Below, in pieces: positions 43,208-51,881 of a stretch of 64,000 nt of DNA. Each line of letters opens with the position of its first letter. Position 1 is the stretch's first letter. The DNA is from JBFMFH01 sp964481395 (lineage in GTDB: Bacteria > Acidobacteriota > Vicinamibacteria > Vicinamibacterales > JAKQTR01). Location of the stretch: positions 1 through 64,000 of the forward strand of contig CAYZYG010000005.1 of the NCBI GenBank assembly GCA_964481395.1. Direction: 5' to 3'. The notes below the pieces were generated by a model, which was not told the origin of the DNA, did no database searches, and saw only the letters and a list, made by a program, of their open reading frames with translations. The translations under genes were made by a program, and so were the position numbers.

Positions 43208-43242
43208 CCCGAATCCCGACTCCCGACTCCCGGCTCGCGTCT
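43208..43242. repeat. Heptamer array J touching the RDD gene stop codon
   Basis: Units CCCGAAT, CCCGACT, CCCGACT, CCCGGCT, CGCGTCT. The last unit runs into the complement of the RDD stop codon (43243-43241). Degenerate units extend left to about 43183 in the gap between two convergent genes. Confidence 0.82.
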
Positions 43243-43774
43243 AGCTGAGATCCGCCTTGTAGTAGACCGCCGTCTTCGCCACCATGTCGTGGATGGCCTG
43301 GCGCGCGGCGCCGAGCACGAGGAAGCACCCGACGAACACGATCAGGCCGGCGACGGTGCCCAGCGTGCCGATGAGCGAGATGCCCGTGAGTGCGCCGATC
43401 GTGCTCAGGAGCGAGCTGCTGTACTTGATCGCCCACCGCGTGAGGTAGGTCGATACCGGAGCCGTGCGCCCATCGTCGGTACCGATCTTGAGTTTCAGGA
43501 CCATCTTGCCGGGCGAAGCGCCCGTCAGCCCCTCGATGAGGCTGTAGAGCAGTCCCATCAGGCTGATGCCGATGGCGAATCCCGTGGCCGCCCCGAGCAC
43601 GGCCGCGGCCGCCGCGGCCTCCTCGCCGCCTGTGGCCATGCCGGTCGCTGCGCCAGCGCCGAGGCCCAGCACCGCAGCGAGCATGCCTCCGAACACCCCG
43701 CCGAGGATCATGATGATCACGGCGTCGATCACTGCCGCGCCGAGCCGCAGGCCGAACCCGATACGCTTCTCCAT
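43241..43774 (-). CDS. RDD family membrane protein
   Basis: Small inner-membrane protein with the RDD domain, whose role is not known with certainty (proposed small-molecule or Na+/H+ transport). ATG 43774 has GGAGGAGG directly upstream. The domain begins IGFGLRLGAAVIDAVIIMILGGVF, where the RDD motif Arg and Asp are conserved (RLGAAVID). SLMGLLYSLIEGLTGASPGKMVLKLKI and LTRWAIKYSSSLLSTIGAL follow, with HDMVAKTAVYYK at the end. The second helix region is an Ala/Gly-rich segment (GMATGGEEAAAAAAVLGAATG). The 177-aa length fits. It is the last gene of the VOC/DapA/dihydropyrimidinase operon, 16 bases after the hydrolase. Confidence 0.88.
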   Translation of the reverse strand: MEKRIGFGLRLGAAVIDAVIIMILGGVFGGMLAAVLGLGAGAATGMATGGEEAAAAAAVLGAATGFAIGISLMGLLYSLIEGLTGASPGKMVLKLKIGTDDGRTAPVSTYLTRWAIKYSSSLLSTIGALTGISLIGTLGTVAGLIVFVGCFLVLGAARQAIHDMVAKTAVYYKADLS

Positions 43775-43790
43775 GTCGCTCCTCCTCCTC

Positions 43791-45281
43791 TCACGCCGAC
43801 AGCCGGACGGCCTCGGGCGCGCGCGCCACGAAGCGACCCCGTCCGGGTTGTCCGGTGACGCGCCCATCCTGCCACAGGACGGCCCCCCTGGAAAGCGTCA
43901 CGTCGGGCCAACCCGTCACCCGCCAGCCCTCGAAAGGCGTGTAGTCCATGGCATCGTGCAGCCCGTCGCTGGTCACCGTCTCGACCCGATCGGGATTCCA
44001 GATGACGATGTCCGCGTCGCCGCCGACAGCGATCTCTCCCTTGCGCGGGGCCAGGCCGTAGATGCGCGCCGGGGCAGCCGCCGTCAGGTCGACGAACTGC
44101 TGGAGGGTCAGGCGGCCCTTCACCACGCCTTCCGAAAACAGCAGCGGCAGCCGGAGTTCCAGCCCGGGCATCCCGTTCGGGATCTTCGTGAAGGGCGCGT
44201 CTTCTCCGTGGACGAGCTTGCCGCGGGGATCGCGCAGACGATACGGCGCGTGATCCGAGGCCACGAGATCCAGGTGGCCGTCGGCCAGAGCCGCCCAAAG
44301 CGCGACCTGGTCGTCCGTCGACCGCAAAGGCGGGCTGCAGATGAACTTCGCCATCTCGAAGCCAGGCTGATCCATGTCCGCCGCGGTGAGCAGCAGGTAC
44401 TGCGGGCAGGTCTCTGCGAACACACGCGCCCCGCGCCCCCGCGCGGCGACGATCGGCGCGAGGGCCTCGCGGCACGACACGTGGACGATGAACACGGACG
44501 CGCCGACGGCTTCGGCGAGGGCGATCGCCCGCGCCGTCGCCTCGGCCTCGGCGAGCGCCGGACGCGAGACGGGATGATGCCTCGGCTCCGTCCGTCCCTC
44601 TCGAACCAGCCGCTCGGTCGCCCAGGCGATGAGGTCCGAGTTCTCGGCGTGCACCATGACCATGGCGCCGGCACCGGCCGCCGCTTCGAACACCGCCAGC
44701 ATCTGGCGGTCGCTGAGTCGCAGCGCGTCGTAGGTCATGTAGACCTTGAGCGACGGACATCCCTCATCGATGAGCGCCCCCAGGTCCTCCGCGAATCCGG
44801 GAGCAGCCGGGTCGGACACGATGAGGTGGAACCCGTAGTCGACGAACGCCCGGTCCCGCGCGCGGGCGTGATAGTCGCCGACGACGGCCCGCAGCGGCTG
44901 TCCGCGGTGCTGCGCGGCGAACGGGAGGACCGTCGTCGTCCCCCCGCAGGCCGCTGACACGCCGGCGGTGTAGAAGTCGTCGGCCGTCATCAGGCCGCTC
45001 GAAGACTTCTGGTCGATATGGCAGTGCGCGTCGATCCCCCCAGGCAGGACCAGGCGGCCGGTCGCGTCGATCGTCGCGCCAGCCGGCCCGAGATCCCCGC
45101 CGATCGCCGCGATGCGGCCGTCGCGAATGCCGACGTCCACCCGCCGTGATTCTGCTGACGTGACAACGGTTCCGTTGCGGATGACCACGTCGAACGGCAA
45201 GGAGCCTGGTTCCAGGCCCCGCTGCCCGGCTGGTCCAATCCCCAATCCCCGATCCCCAGTCCCCGCGACCGTGTCACTCAT
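43791..45281 (-). CDS. Dihydropyrimidinase/D-hydantoinase-like amidohydrolase
   Basis: Zinc amidohydrolase that opens cyclic ureides or hydantoins. Metal ligands are His86 and His88 in GIDAHCHID, carbamylated Lys179 in SLKVYMTY, His211 in VHAENSD, His267 in IVHVS and Asp343 in ASDHAPY. The substrate loop follows in the ICSPPLR region. The 496-aa length is slightly long. ATG 45281 overlaps the TGA of the upstream DapA-type gene (ATGA), which marks it as the real start. The first ~30 residues are then encoded by a heptamer array (TGDRGLGIGP), and the conserved enzyme begins only at about residue 29 (LPFDVVIRNG). A TTG or GTG start near that point is the alternative. The pathway is probably degradation of a cyclic amide with the DapA-family lyase. 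Confidence 0.92.
   Translation of the reverse strand: MSDTVAGTGDRGLGIGPAGQRGLEPGSLPFDVVIRNGTVVTSAESRRVDVGIRDGRIAAIGGDLGPAGATIDATGRLVLPGGIDAHCHIDQKSSSGLMTADDFYTAGVSAACGGTTTVLPFAAQHRGQPLRAVVGDYHARARDRAFVDYGFHLIVSDPAAPGFAEDLGALIDEGCPSLKVYMTYDALRLSDRQMLAVFEAAAGAGAMVMVHAENSDLIAWATERLVREGRTEPRHHPVSRPALAEAEATARAIALAEAVGASVFIVHVSCREALAPIVAARGRGARVFAETCPQYLLLTAADMDQPGFEMAKFICSPPLRSTDDQVALWAALADGHLDLVASDHAPYRLRDPRGKLVHGEDAPFTKIPNGMPGLELRLPLLFSEGVVKGRLTLQQFVDLTAAAPARIYGLAPRKGEIAVGGDADIVIWNPDRVETVTSDGLHDAMDYTPFEGWRVTGWPDVTLSRGAVLWQDGRVTGQPGRGRFVARAPEAVRLSA
45233..45267. repeat. Heptamer array K inside the dihydropyrimidinase coding region
   Basis: Units GTCCAAT, CCCCAAT, CCCCGAT, CCCCAGT and CCCCGCG. 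On the coding (minus) strand they encode TGDRGLGIG in the N-terminus of the enzyme if ATG 45281 is used. CCCCAAT and CCCCAGT are the exact heptamers known as STRR units in cyanobacteria. Confidence 0.8.
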
Positions 45282-46204
45282 GGCTGGACCTGCCGTTCCA
45301 GGCGCTGGATGAGAGCGTCCAGCTCCTCGACGTCGGCCGGGCGCAGTCGCGGGCCCGGCGCCCGTGCGGCGGAGCAGCGGATCGCGCCCCGCCGCCTGAG
45401 AATCTCCTTACGCACGGCGAGACCGAATCCGGGCTGCTGCTCGTAGATGACGAGCGGGAGGTAGGCGTCGAAGAGATCTTCGGCTGCGTCCGTCTCGCCG
45501 GTCCTGAATCGTTCGTACACCTGCACGAGCATGTCGGGAAAGGCGAATCCCGTCATCGCACCGTCGGCGCCACGGCGCAGGAACTGGGGGAAATAGAGTC
45601 CGCCGTTGCCAATGAGCACGCTGATCCGGCGCAGATGATCGCGCTCGGAATCGGCGCGGATGCGCGTCAGCTTGTCCAGCCCCGGGCAGTCCTCGAGCTT
45701 CAGCATCACCAGCGACCGCAGCGTCCTGACCATCTTCAGGAACAGGGTCGACGACAGAAACACGCCGGTCGTCGGTGGGTAGTCCTGGTAGATCACGGGC
45801 ACGTCCGGCCCCAGCGCGTCGATGACGGCGCGATAGTAGTCGAAGATCTGGTCGTCGGTGCGAAGGCCGGCCGGAGGCGCGACCAGTACCGCGGCCGCTC
45901 CGGCGTCCATGACGCGCTCGACCAGGGCCCGCATCGGCGAGAGGCCGCCGGCGCTGACCCCGACGACGACAGGCACGCGGCCGTCGATGCGGTGCAGCAT
46001 CCGTGTGGAGAAGGCCACCGCTTCGTCGAGGCTGAGCTTCTGTGCCTCCCCCATCATGCCGAGCAGCGTCAGGCCGTGGACGCGGCACGACAGGTAGAAG
46101 TCCGCGAGGCGGTCGACGCTTTCCCAGTCGATCTCGCCGGTTTCGGTGAATGGTGTCGCCGAGATCGGATACACGCCGCGGGCCTGTTCGTCGAGTCTCG
46201 CCAT
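45278..46204 (-). CDS. Dihydrodipicolinate synthase (DapA)-family aldolase/lyase
   Basis: Class I aldolase of the DapA/NanA superfamily that forms a Schiff base with a keto acid. Catalytic residues visible are Lys169 in VMLKLED and Tyr139 in VIYQDYP. GMMGEAQKLS replaces the GTTGE phosphate/carboxylate loop of true DapA, so it is probably not lysine-biosynthetic. VGVSAGG is the next conserved segment. The 308-aa length is typical. It starts four bases after the VOC gene stop and overlaps the dihydropyrimidinase start by four bases. The operon suggests a catabolic step on a keto acid that carries a cyclic ureide or its product. Confidence 0.9.
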   Translation of the reverse strand: MARLDEQARGVYPISATPFTETGEIDWESVDRLADFYLSCRVHGLTLLGMMGEAQKLSLDEAVAFSTRMLHRIDGRVPVVVGVSAGGLSPMRALVERVMDAGAAAVLVAPPAGLRTDDQIFDYYRAVIDALGPDVPVIYQDYPPTTGVFLSSTLFLKMVRTLRSLVMLKLEDCPGLDKLTRIRADSERDHLRRISVLIGNGGLYFPQFLRRGADGAMTGFAFPDMLVQVYERFRTGETDAAEDLFDAYLPLVIYEQQPGFGLAVRKEILRRRGAIRCSAARAPGPRLRPADVEELDALIQRLERQVQP

Positions 46205-46208
46205 GGCG

Positions 46209-46715
46209 TCACCGCTTCAGCGCGTCAAGAAGTTTCGCGTTCTGCGGATGGTCGAGGAACCGCTCGAACTCCAGAAAGTAGCCTTCGGGATCGTATGCCA
46301 CGAACCCGCGCGTGGGATGACGTGTCGCATCGCCAATCGGGCCGCGCATCTTGACGCCTTTCGACACGAGATAGTCGTACCACTGGTCGATCTGCTCCGT
46401 CACGAACGAGACTGTGACCGGCTTGGCCTGAGATGCCCGGTGCAGGCCCTGCGACTCGTCGACGAGACCGATGAACGACGTCGGAGAGACCTGGTAGATC
46501 TTCGCGAAGCCCTGATCGACGGTCAGGGCGAGCCCGATGATGTCCTCGTAGAACCGCTGCGCCGCCGGGATGTCCTTGTAGTAGAGGAAGATGATGTTGG
46601 CCTGAACGCCCAGCGCCGGAGGTCTGGACATGGACGGATCCTTTCCGCCACCCTGGGCGAGGACGCCCGCCGTGACGACGAACCCCACGAGAACGAGACA
46701 GCACGCAGATCGCAT
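46209..46715 (-). CDS. VOC family protein with signal peptide
   Basis: Vicinal-oxygen-chelate fold protein (glyoxalase/dioxygenase family) that heads the operon. ATG 46715 has CGGAG upstream. Residues 1-20 (MRSACCLVLVGFVVTAGVLA) look like a signal peptide, which is unusual for VOC enzymes. The domain shows IIFLYYKDIPAAQRFYEDIIGL, SFIGLVDES, VTVSFVTEQIDQWYDYLVSKGV and the C-terminal FVAYDPEGYFLEFERF with the metal-ligand Glu. The 168-aa length fits one VOC unit pair. The downstream DapA-type and dihydropyrimidinase enzymes have no signal peptide, so the compartments differ, unless the N-terminus is an anchor. Confidence 0.85.
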   Translation of the reverse strand: MRSACCLVLVGFVVTAGVLAQGGGKDPSMSRPPALGVQANIIFLYYKDIPAAQRFYEDIIGLALTVDQGFAKIYQVSPTSFIGLVDESQGLHRASQAKPVTVSFVTEQIDQWYDYLVSKGVKMRGPIGDATRHPTRGFVAYDPEGYFLEFERFLDHPQNAKLLDALKR

Positions 46716-46735
46716 AAGTGGCTCCGAGGGTCAGG

Positions 46736-46756
46736 GCGCGCCCGTCACGGGCGCGC
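46736..46756 (-). promoter_or_regulatory. Leader hairpin upstream of the VOC operon
   Basis: GCGCGCCCG and CGGGCGCGC form a perfect nine-base stem with the loop TCA, 21 bases before the VOC start codon in a divergent intergenic region. It would fold in the 5' leader of the operon mRNA or act as an operator. Confidence 0.4.
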
Positions 46757-46872
46757 ACGCTGGCGCCAGTCTAGCAAACCCCGCGTGAGTCAGGCATCCG
46801 GTCGCGTCCGTTCGCCGGAACGTCTTGCGTCGGGCCGGGCTTCGGACCCAGAATGCGCGCGGGAGGAACCCT

Positions 46873-48903
46873 ATGACCCGCTTGATCCGCTTCACGACGA
46901 TCGCCCGGACCGCCTGGTGCCTGGGGCTGATCCTGTGCCTGGCCGTCCCGGTCCTGGCCCAGCCGGCTCCCCGCTTCCTCGACAAAGACACGTTCATGGA
47001 TCTGGAGACCCTCAGCGGGCCGGCCATCTCTCCTGACGGGTCGCAGATCATCTTCTCGCGGGGCTGGACCGACAAGATGAAGGACCAGTCGCGCAGCAAT
47101 CTCTGGATCGTCGACGCCGCCGGCACGCGCCTGCGGGAGGTGACGCGGGGCGACTGGCGTGACTCGGCCCCGGTCTGGTCACCGGACGGCACGAAGATCG
47201 CCTTCCTGTCGGACCGCGACGGGACGACGCAGATCCACGTGATGTTCATGGCCACCGGCGAACTGGCGCAGTTGACGCACGTCCAGCAGTCGCCGGGCGG
47301 ACTGACCTGGTCTCCCGACGGCCGGCAGATCGCCTTCACGGCGTTCGTGCCCGACGAGGACCCGATCCTGCCGGTGCAGTTGCCCAGGCGGCCGCGTGGC
47401 GCCGAGTGGGCCAGGGGCGCCACCATCGTCGACCGTCTGACCTGGGCGCGGGACGGGCAGGGCCCGGTCGAGAAGGGCTACACCCACGTGTACGTGGTCG
47501 ATGCGATCACCGGCGGCACACCGCGCCAGATCACCGACGGGAAGTACAGCCACTCCGCGCCCGAGTGGTCGCCCGACGGCCGGACGCTCTACGTGTCGGG
47601 CATCCGCAAGCCCGACGCCGAATATCTCAACAACGACAGCGAGATTTACGCCGTCAGTCTCGCATCCGGCGCGATCACTCCGCTCACCGAACGGAAGGGC
47701 CCCGACACCAATCCCACCGTCTCGCCCGACGGGAAGTGGATCGCCTACACCGGCTACGACGACCGCAACTACACCAGCCATCTGGCGAGCCTCTACCTGA
47801 TGGATGCGGCCGGCGGCGCCAAGAAGGCGTGGGCCACCGGGCTCAACAACTCGCCGTCGGACGTCACATGGGCTCGCGACGGCTCCGGGGTGTACTTCAC
47901 GGTCGGCGAGATGGGATCGACGTCGATCTACTTCCAGCCCGTCACCGGCGAGCGCCGGAAGCTCGGCGGCGGGACCCAGACGTTCAGCGGGCTGTCGATC
48001 TCGAGTGCCGGACAGATTGCCACCATCCGGTCCACGCCGCTCCAGCCCGGCCACCTCGTCACGTTCGACGCGGCGCACCCGACGGCGGCGAAGACGCTCG
48101 TCGACGTCAACGCGGATCTGCTGGAGGGCCGGGCCCTCGGCCAGGTCGAGGAGCTGTGGTTCGAATCGAAGGACGGCCTGAAAGTCCAGGGCTGGCTGGT
48201 CAAGCCGGTCGACTTCCAGCCCGGCAGGAAGTACCCGATGGTGCTCTGGATCCACGGGGGACCGTGGTCGATGTACGACGTGTCGTTCAACTGGAGCTAC
48301 CAGAACTTCGCCGGCCTCGGCTACGCGGTGCTCTACACGAACCCGCGCGGCAGCACGGGCTACGGCCAGGACTTCGTGAACGGCATCCAGTTCTCCTACC
48401 CCGGCAAGGACTACGACGATTTGATGGCCGGCGTCGACGCGGCCATTGCGAAGGGCTTCATCGACGAGAAGAACCTGTTCGTCTGCGGGGGATCGGGCGG
48501 CGGCGTCCTGACGGCCTGGATCGTCGGACACACGACCCGGTTTGCCGCGGCGGTGTCGATGCGGCCGGTGATCAACTGGCACTCCTTCGTCGGAACGACC
48601 GACGGGCCCTCCTGGTACCGGCAGTTTCAGAAGTTCCCGTGGGAGGACCCGATGGAGTACGCGGTCCGGTCGCCGCTGCACTACGTCGGCAACGTGACGA
48701 CGCCGACCATGGTGATGACCGGCGAAGCCGATCTGCGGACGCCGATGCGCCAGAGCGAGGAGTACTACCGGGCGCTGAAGATGCTCAAGAAGGACACGCT
48801 GCTGGTCCGCATGCCCGACGAGTTCCACGGGTGGCGCCGCCCCTCGCACCGCCTGCTCCAGCAGCTGTACCTGCTGGCGTGGTTCGAGAAGTACAAGCGG
48901 TAG
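46873..48903 (+). CDS. S9 family peptidase (acylaminoacyl-peptidase/prolyl oligopeptidase type), secreted
   Basis: Exported serine peptidase that clips oligopeptides. ATG 46873 follows GGAGGAACC. A signal peptide (CLGLILCLAVPVLAQ) leads to a TolB/PD40-like propeller with repeated SPDG blades: AISPDGSQIIFS, WSPDGTKIAFLSDRDG, WSPDGRQIAFTA, WSPDGRTLYVSG, VSPDGKWIAYTG. The hydrolase domain has Ser541 in CGGSGGG, Asp620 in GEADLRTPM and His652 in DEFHGW, plus the oxyanion HGGPWSMY region and YTNPRGSTGYG. The 676-aa length is typical of acylaminoacyl peptidases. It is not close to the DPP-IV gene at 119. It stands alone, divergent from the VOC operon. Confidence 0.94.
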   Translation: MTRLIRFTTIARTAWCLGLILCLAVPVLAQPAPRFLDKDTFMDLETLSGPAISPDGSQIIFSRGWTDKMKDQSRSNLWIVDAAGTRLREVTRGDWRDSAPVWSPDGTKIAFLSDRDGTTQIHVMFMATGELAQLTHVQQSPGGLTWSPDGRQIAFTAFVPDEDPILPVQLPRRPRGAEWARGATIVDRLTWARDGQGPVEKGYTHVYVVDAITGGTPRQITDGKYSHSAPEWSPDGRTLYVSGIRKPDAEYLNNDSEIYAVSLASGAITPLTERKGPDTNPTVSPDGKWIAYTGYDDRNYTSHLASLYLMDAAGGAKKAWATGLNNSPSDVTWARDGSGVYFTVGEMGSTSIYFQPVTGERRKLGGGTQTFSGLSISSAGQIATIRSTPLQPGHLVTFDAAHPTAAKTLVDVNADLLEGRALGQVEELWFESKDGLKVQGWLVKPVDFQPGRKYPMVLWIHGGPWSMYDVSFNWSYQNFAGLGYAVLYTNPRGSTGYGQDFVNGIQFSYPGKDYDDLMAGVDAAIAKGFIDEKNLFVCGGSGGGVLTAWIVGHTTRFAAAVSMRPVINWHSFVGTTDGPSWYRQFQKFPWEDPMEYAVRSPLHYVGNVTTPTMVMTGEADLRTPMRQSEEYYRALKMLKKDTLLVRMPDEFHGWRRPSHRLLQQLYLLAWFEKYKR

Positions 48904-49088
48904 ACGGAACCGCCGGCACCGCCCCCACGAGCACCCGCGCGACCGGGACGCCGCGGTCGATTCCGCGCCCGGATTCGCGGCTCGTGCGGTACCATGGTCC
49001 CAGAAGCGAGTCCAGACCGCCCGGGTGGCGCCGGGCGGCCCGCACCGCAGCGGAAGGCTCTCAGGCGTGCTTATCACCGGAGGCCCAT

Positions 49089-51806
49089 GTGAGGAAGATC
49101 GGTCGCGTTCAGCTGGCCATCCTGATCGTCATCGTCCTCGGGGGCGTGGTCTGGCCCTCGGCGGTCAGTCTGTACACCGACTGGCTCTGGTTCGTGGAAA
49201 CCGGGTATCAGCAGGTCTTCACGACCAGCCTGCTGACGCGGCTCGGCCTCGGCGCGACGGTGGCCGTCCTGACGTTCCTGATGCTCTTCGTCAACCTCAG
49301 GATCGCGCTTCGCCGCTTCGTTGAACCGTACCTGGTTCTGGGCGTCTCGCCGGCGGACGGGTCGCCGGTCGTGCTGCCGCGCAGCGGCGTGGTGGGCATC
49401 GTCACGCTCGCGTCCGCGCTCGGCGCGCTGGCCGCTGGCGTGTACGGGTCGAACCAGTGGCTCGACTGGCTGAAGTACACGCAGGCGGTGCCCTTCGGTT
49501 CGACGGACCCGATCCTCGGACACGACGCAGCGTTCTACGTGTTCAGCCTGCCATGGCTGACGTTCGTGCGCGGCCTGGCGCTCGCGGTGTTCGTGCTGAC
49601 GGCGGCCGGGGCGGCGTTCGTCTACCTCCTGCCGGGCCGTGCGGCTGGCGGTCGGGCGAATCCGATGGCCGCGCTGAACGTCGGGCTCACGCACCTCTCC
49701 GTCCTTGCCGCCGGCATCCTGCTCCTGCTGGCCGCAGGCGCCTGGCTGGACCGGGCGACGCTGATGACCTCGCCGGCGGGCATCATCCAGGGCGCGACGT
49801 ACGCCGACGTGTCCGCGGCGATGCCGGCCCTCCTGGTGCTGACCGTCGCCGCGGTGGCCGGAGCCCTCCTGGCGCTGGCGAACGTCGCCGTGAAGAAGAT
49901 CTGGCCGCTCGCGGCGGCCCTGGGGCTGTACGCGCTGGTGGCCGTGGGCGGCAACGTCTATGCGGCTGCGATCCAGCGGCTGATCGTCGCCCCCAACGAG
50001 CAGGCCAGGGAGACGCCCTACCTCCTGCACAACATCGCCGCGACGCGCGAGGCTTTCGCACTCGATCAGGTCGAGGAGCGCGAACTGTCGGGCGACGCGA
50101 TCCTCACGCGCGAGGACATCGATCGCAATGCGGCGACCCTGGCCAACGTCCGGCTCTGGGACAAGCAGCCGCTTCTCGACACCTTCGGGCAGATCCAGGA
50201 GATCCGCACCTACTACGACTTCGTGTCCGTCGACAACGACCGCTACGTCATCGACGGCCAGTACCGTCAGGTGATGCTCTCGGTCCGCGAGCTCAACACC
50301 GAGAGTCTGCCGTCTCGGACGTGGATCAACGAACGGCTCACGTTCACGCACGGCTACGGCCTCACGCTGGGCCCCGTCAACGAGGTCACGCCAGAGGGCC
50401 TGCCGGTGCTGTTCATCAAGAACCTGCCCCCCGAGTCCTCGGTCGATCTGCCGGTGGATGAGCCATCCGTCTATTTCGGCGAACTGTCGAGCGACCACGT
50501 CTTTGTCAGGACGCGCGCGGAGGAATTCCACTATCCGCGGGGCGACGACAACGTCTTCAAGAGCTACGACGGGCAGGGCGGGGTGTCGATCGGATCGCTG
50601 TGGCGCAAGCTCCTGTTCGCAAGCCGGTTCCGCTCGTTCAAGATCCTCCTCAGCGACGACCTTACCGCCGAGAGCCGGGTGATTTTCCGCCGCCGGATCA
50701 TGGACCGCGTGTCGGCCATCGCCCCGTTCCTCATCTTCGACCGCGATCCGTACATGGTCATCGCCGACGGCCGGCTGTTCTGGATCATGGACGCCTACAC
50801 GGTCACCGGACAGTACCCCTACTCCACGAGGACCGAGGGCGGGATCAACTACATCCGAAACTCGGTGAAGGCCGTCATCGACGCGTACCACGGCACCACG
50901 ACGTTCTATCTGGCCGATGCGGAGGACCCGATTGCCGCCACACTGTCGCGTGTCTTTCCCGGCCTCTTCAAGCCGCTGGGTGACCTGCCCGCCAGCCTCA
51001 AGCGGCACCTTCGCTATCCGGAAGGCATCTTCGCCCTGCAGAGTGCCATGTACGCGACGTACCACATGACGAACCCCGGGGTCTTCTACAACAAGGAGGA
51101 CCAGTGGGAAGTCCCGGTGATCGGCGCCGGCGGCGCGGCGGCGCCCATGGAGCCGTACTACACCATCATGAAGCTGCCCGGCGAGCGGGATTCCGAGTTC
51201 ATCCAGATGCTCCCGTTCACCCCGCGGCGCAAGGACAACCTGGCTGCGTGGATGGTCGCGCGCAGCGACGGCGACCACTACGGCAAGCTGCTCGTGTTCC
51301 AGTTCCCGAAACAGAAGGTCGTGTTCGGTCCACGGCAGGTCGTCGCACGCATCAGCCAGGATCAGGTGATCTCGCCGCAAGTCACGCTGTGGAACCAGCA
51401 GGGCTCGGAGGTGATCCAGGGAACGCTGCTGGTGATTCCGATCGAGGAGTCGCTCATCTACATCCGGCCCCTCTACCTGCGGGCGGCCGGAGGCAAGATC
51501 CCCGAACTCAAGCGGGTCATCGTCGCGTACCAGAACCAGATCGTGATGGAGGAGACGCTCGAGCGGGCAATCGACCGGATCTTCCGGCCTGGAGCCAGGC
51601 CCGCCGCGCAGGCCCCGACCGCGACGGAGGCCACCGCCGGCCCCGCGGACACCAGCGCCCCAGAGGCATCCGCCGGCGATCTCGCCGAGCAGGCCCGGAT
51701 CCACTTCGAACGGGCCATGAAGGCCCAGCGCGAGGGTGATTGGGCCACCTACGGCGACGAGATCGCCAAGGTCGGCGAGATTCTCAGCCGGATGGCGAGG
51801 AAGTAG
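49089..51806 (+). CDS. UPF0182 family membrane protein
   Basis: Large integral membrane protein of unknown function. The GTG start at 49089 follows GGAGG. The N-terminal third has seven to eight membrane helices (LAILIVIVLGGVVWPSA, ATVAVLTFLMLFVN, GIVTLASALGALAAG, and so on to AALGLYALVAVGG). A long extracytoplasmic domain follows with family motifs YTDWLWFVETGYQQVF, RLIVAPNEQARETPYLLHNI, YYDFVSVDNDRY, TFTHGYGLTLGPVNEVTPEGLP, DPYMVIADGRLFWIMDAYT and NPGVFYNKEDQWEVP. The 905-aa length fits. An Ala/Pro linker and a short TPR-like helix pair (LAEQARIHFERAMKAQREGDW) end the protein. Confidence 0.93.
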   Translation: MRKIGRVQLAILIVIVLGGVVWPSAVSLYTDWLWFVETGYQQVFTTSLLTRLGLGATVAVLTFLMLFVNLRIALRRFVEPYLVLGVSPADGSPVVLPRSGVVGIVTLASALGALAAGVYGSNQWLDWLKYTQAVPFGSTDPILGHDAAFYVFSLPWLTFVRGLALAVFVLTAAGAAFVYLLPGRAAGGRANPMAALNVGLTHLSVLAAGILLLLAAGAWLDRATLMTSPAGIIQGATYADVSAAMPALLVLTVAAVAGALLALANVAVKKIWPLAAALGLYALVAVGGNVYAAAIQRLIVAPNEQARETPYLLHNIAATREAFALDQVEERELSGDAILTREDIDRNAATLANVRLWDKQPLLDTFGQIQEIRTYYDFVSVDNDRYVIDGQYRQVMLSVRELNTESLPSRTWINERLTFTHGYGLTLGPVNEVTPEGLPVLFIKNLPPESSVDLPVDEPSVYFGELSSDHVFVRTRAEEFHYPRGDDNVFKSYDGQGGVSIGSLWRKLLFASRFRSFKILLSDDLTAESRVIFRRRIMDRVSAIAPFLIFDRDPYMVIADGRLFWIMDAYTVTGQYPYSTRTEGGINYIRNSVKAVIDAYHGTTTFYLADAEDPIAATLSRVFPGLFKPLGDLPASLKRHLRYPEGIFALQSAMYATYHMTNPGVFYNKEDQWEVPVIGAGGAAAPMEPYYTIMKLPGERDSEFIQMLPFTPRRKDNLAAWMVARSDGDHYGKLLVFQFPKQKVVFGPRQVVARISQDQVISPQVTLWNQQGSEVIQGTLLVIPIEESLIYIRPLYLRAAGGKIPELKRVIVAYQNQIVMEETLERAIDRIFRPGARPAAQAPTATEATAGPADTSAPEASAGDLAEQARIHFERAMKAQREGDWATYGDEIAKVGEILSRMARK

Positions 51807-51844
51807 GCACGGGCGTCACGGGGCTGGGGACGTCCATCCCTGGC

Positions 51845-51881
51845 CCCCGATCCCCCCGATCCCCGGTCCCCGGTCCCTGTC
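51845..51881. repeat. Heptamer array L abutting the DUF5916-type gene stop codon
   Basis: Units CCCCGAT, a two-base slip, CCCCGAT, CCCCGGT, CCCCGGT and CCCTGTC, running directly into the complement of the TAG stop at 51883-51881. It sits between convergent genes. Confidence 0.82.

Noticed and set aside
47406..49088. A very long plus-strand open frame running through the S9 peptidase into the UPF0182 gene
   Set aside because: It reads the S9 coding sequence in another frame with arginine-rich, motif-free protein. The UPF0182 gene has its own GTG and ribosome site at 49089.
49074..51704. An 876-codon open frame antisense to UPF0182, and similar long antisense frames under many genes
   Set aside because: In GC-rich DNA the complementary frames stay open. 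The translations are Arg/Asp/Val-rich with no domain, and the sense strand carries clear family motifs.
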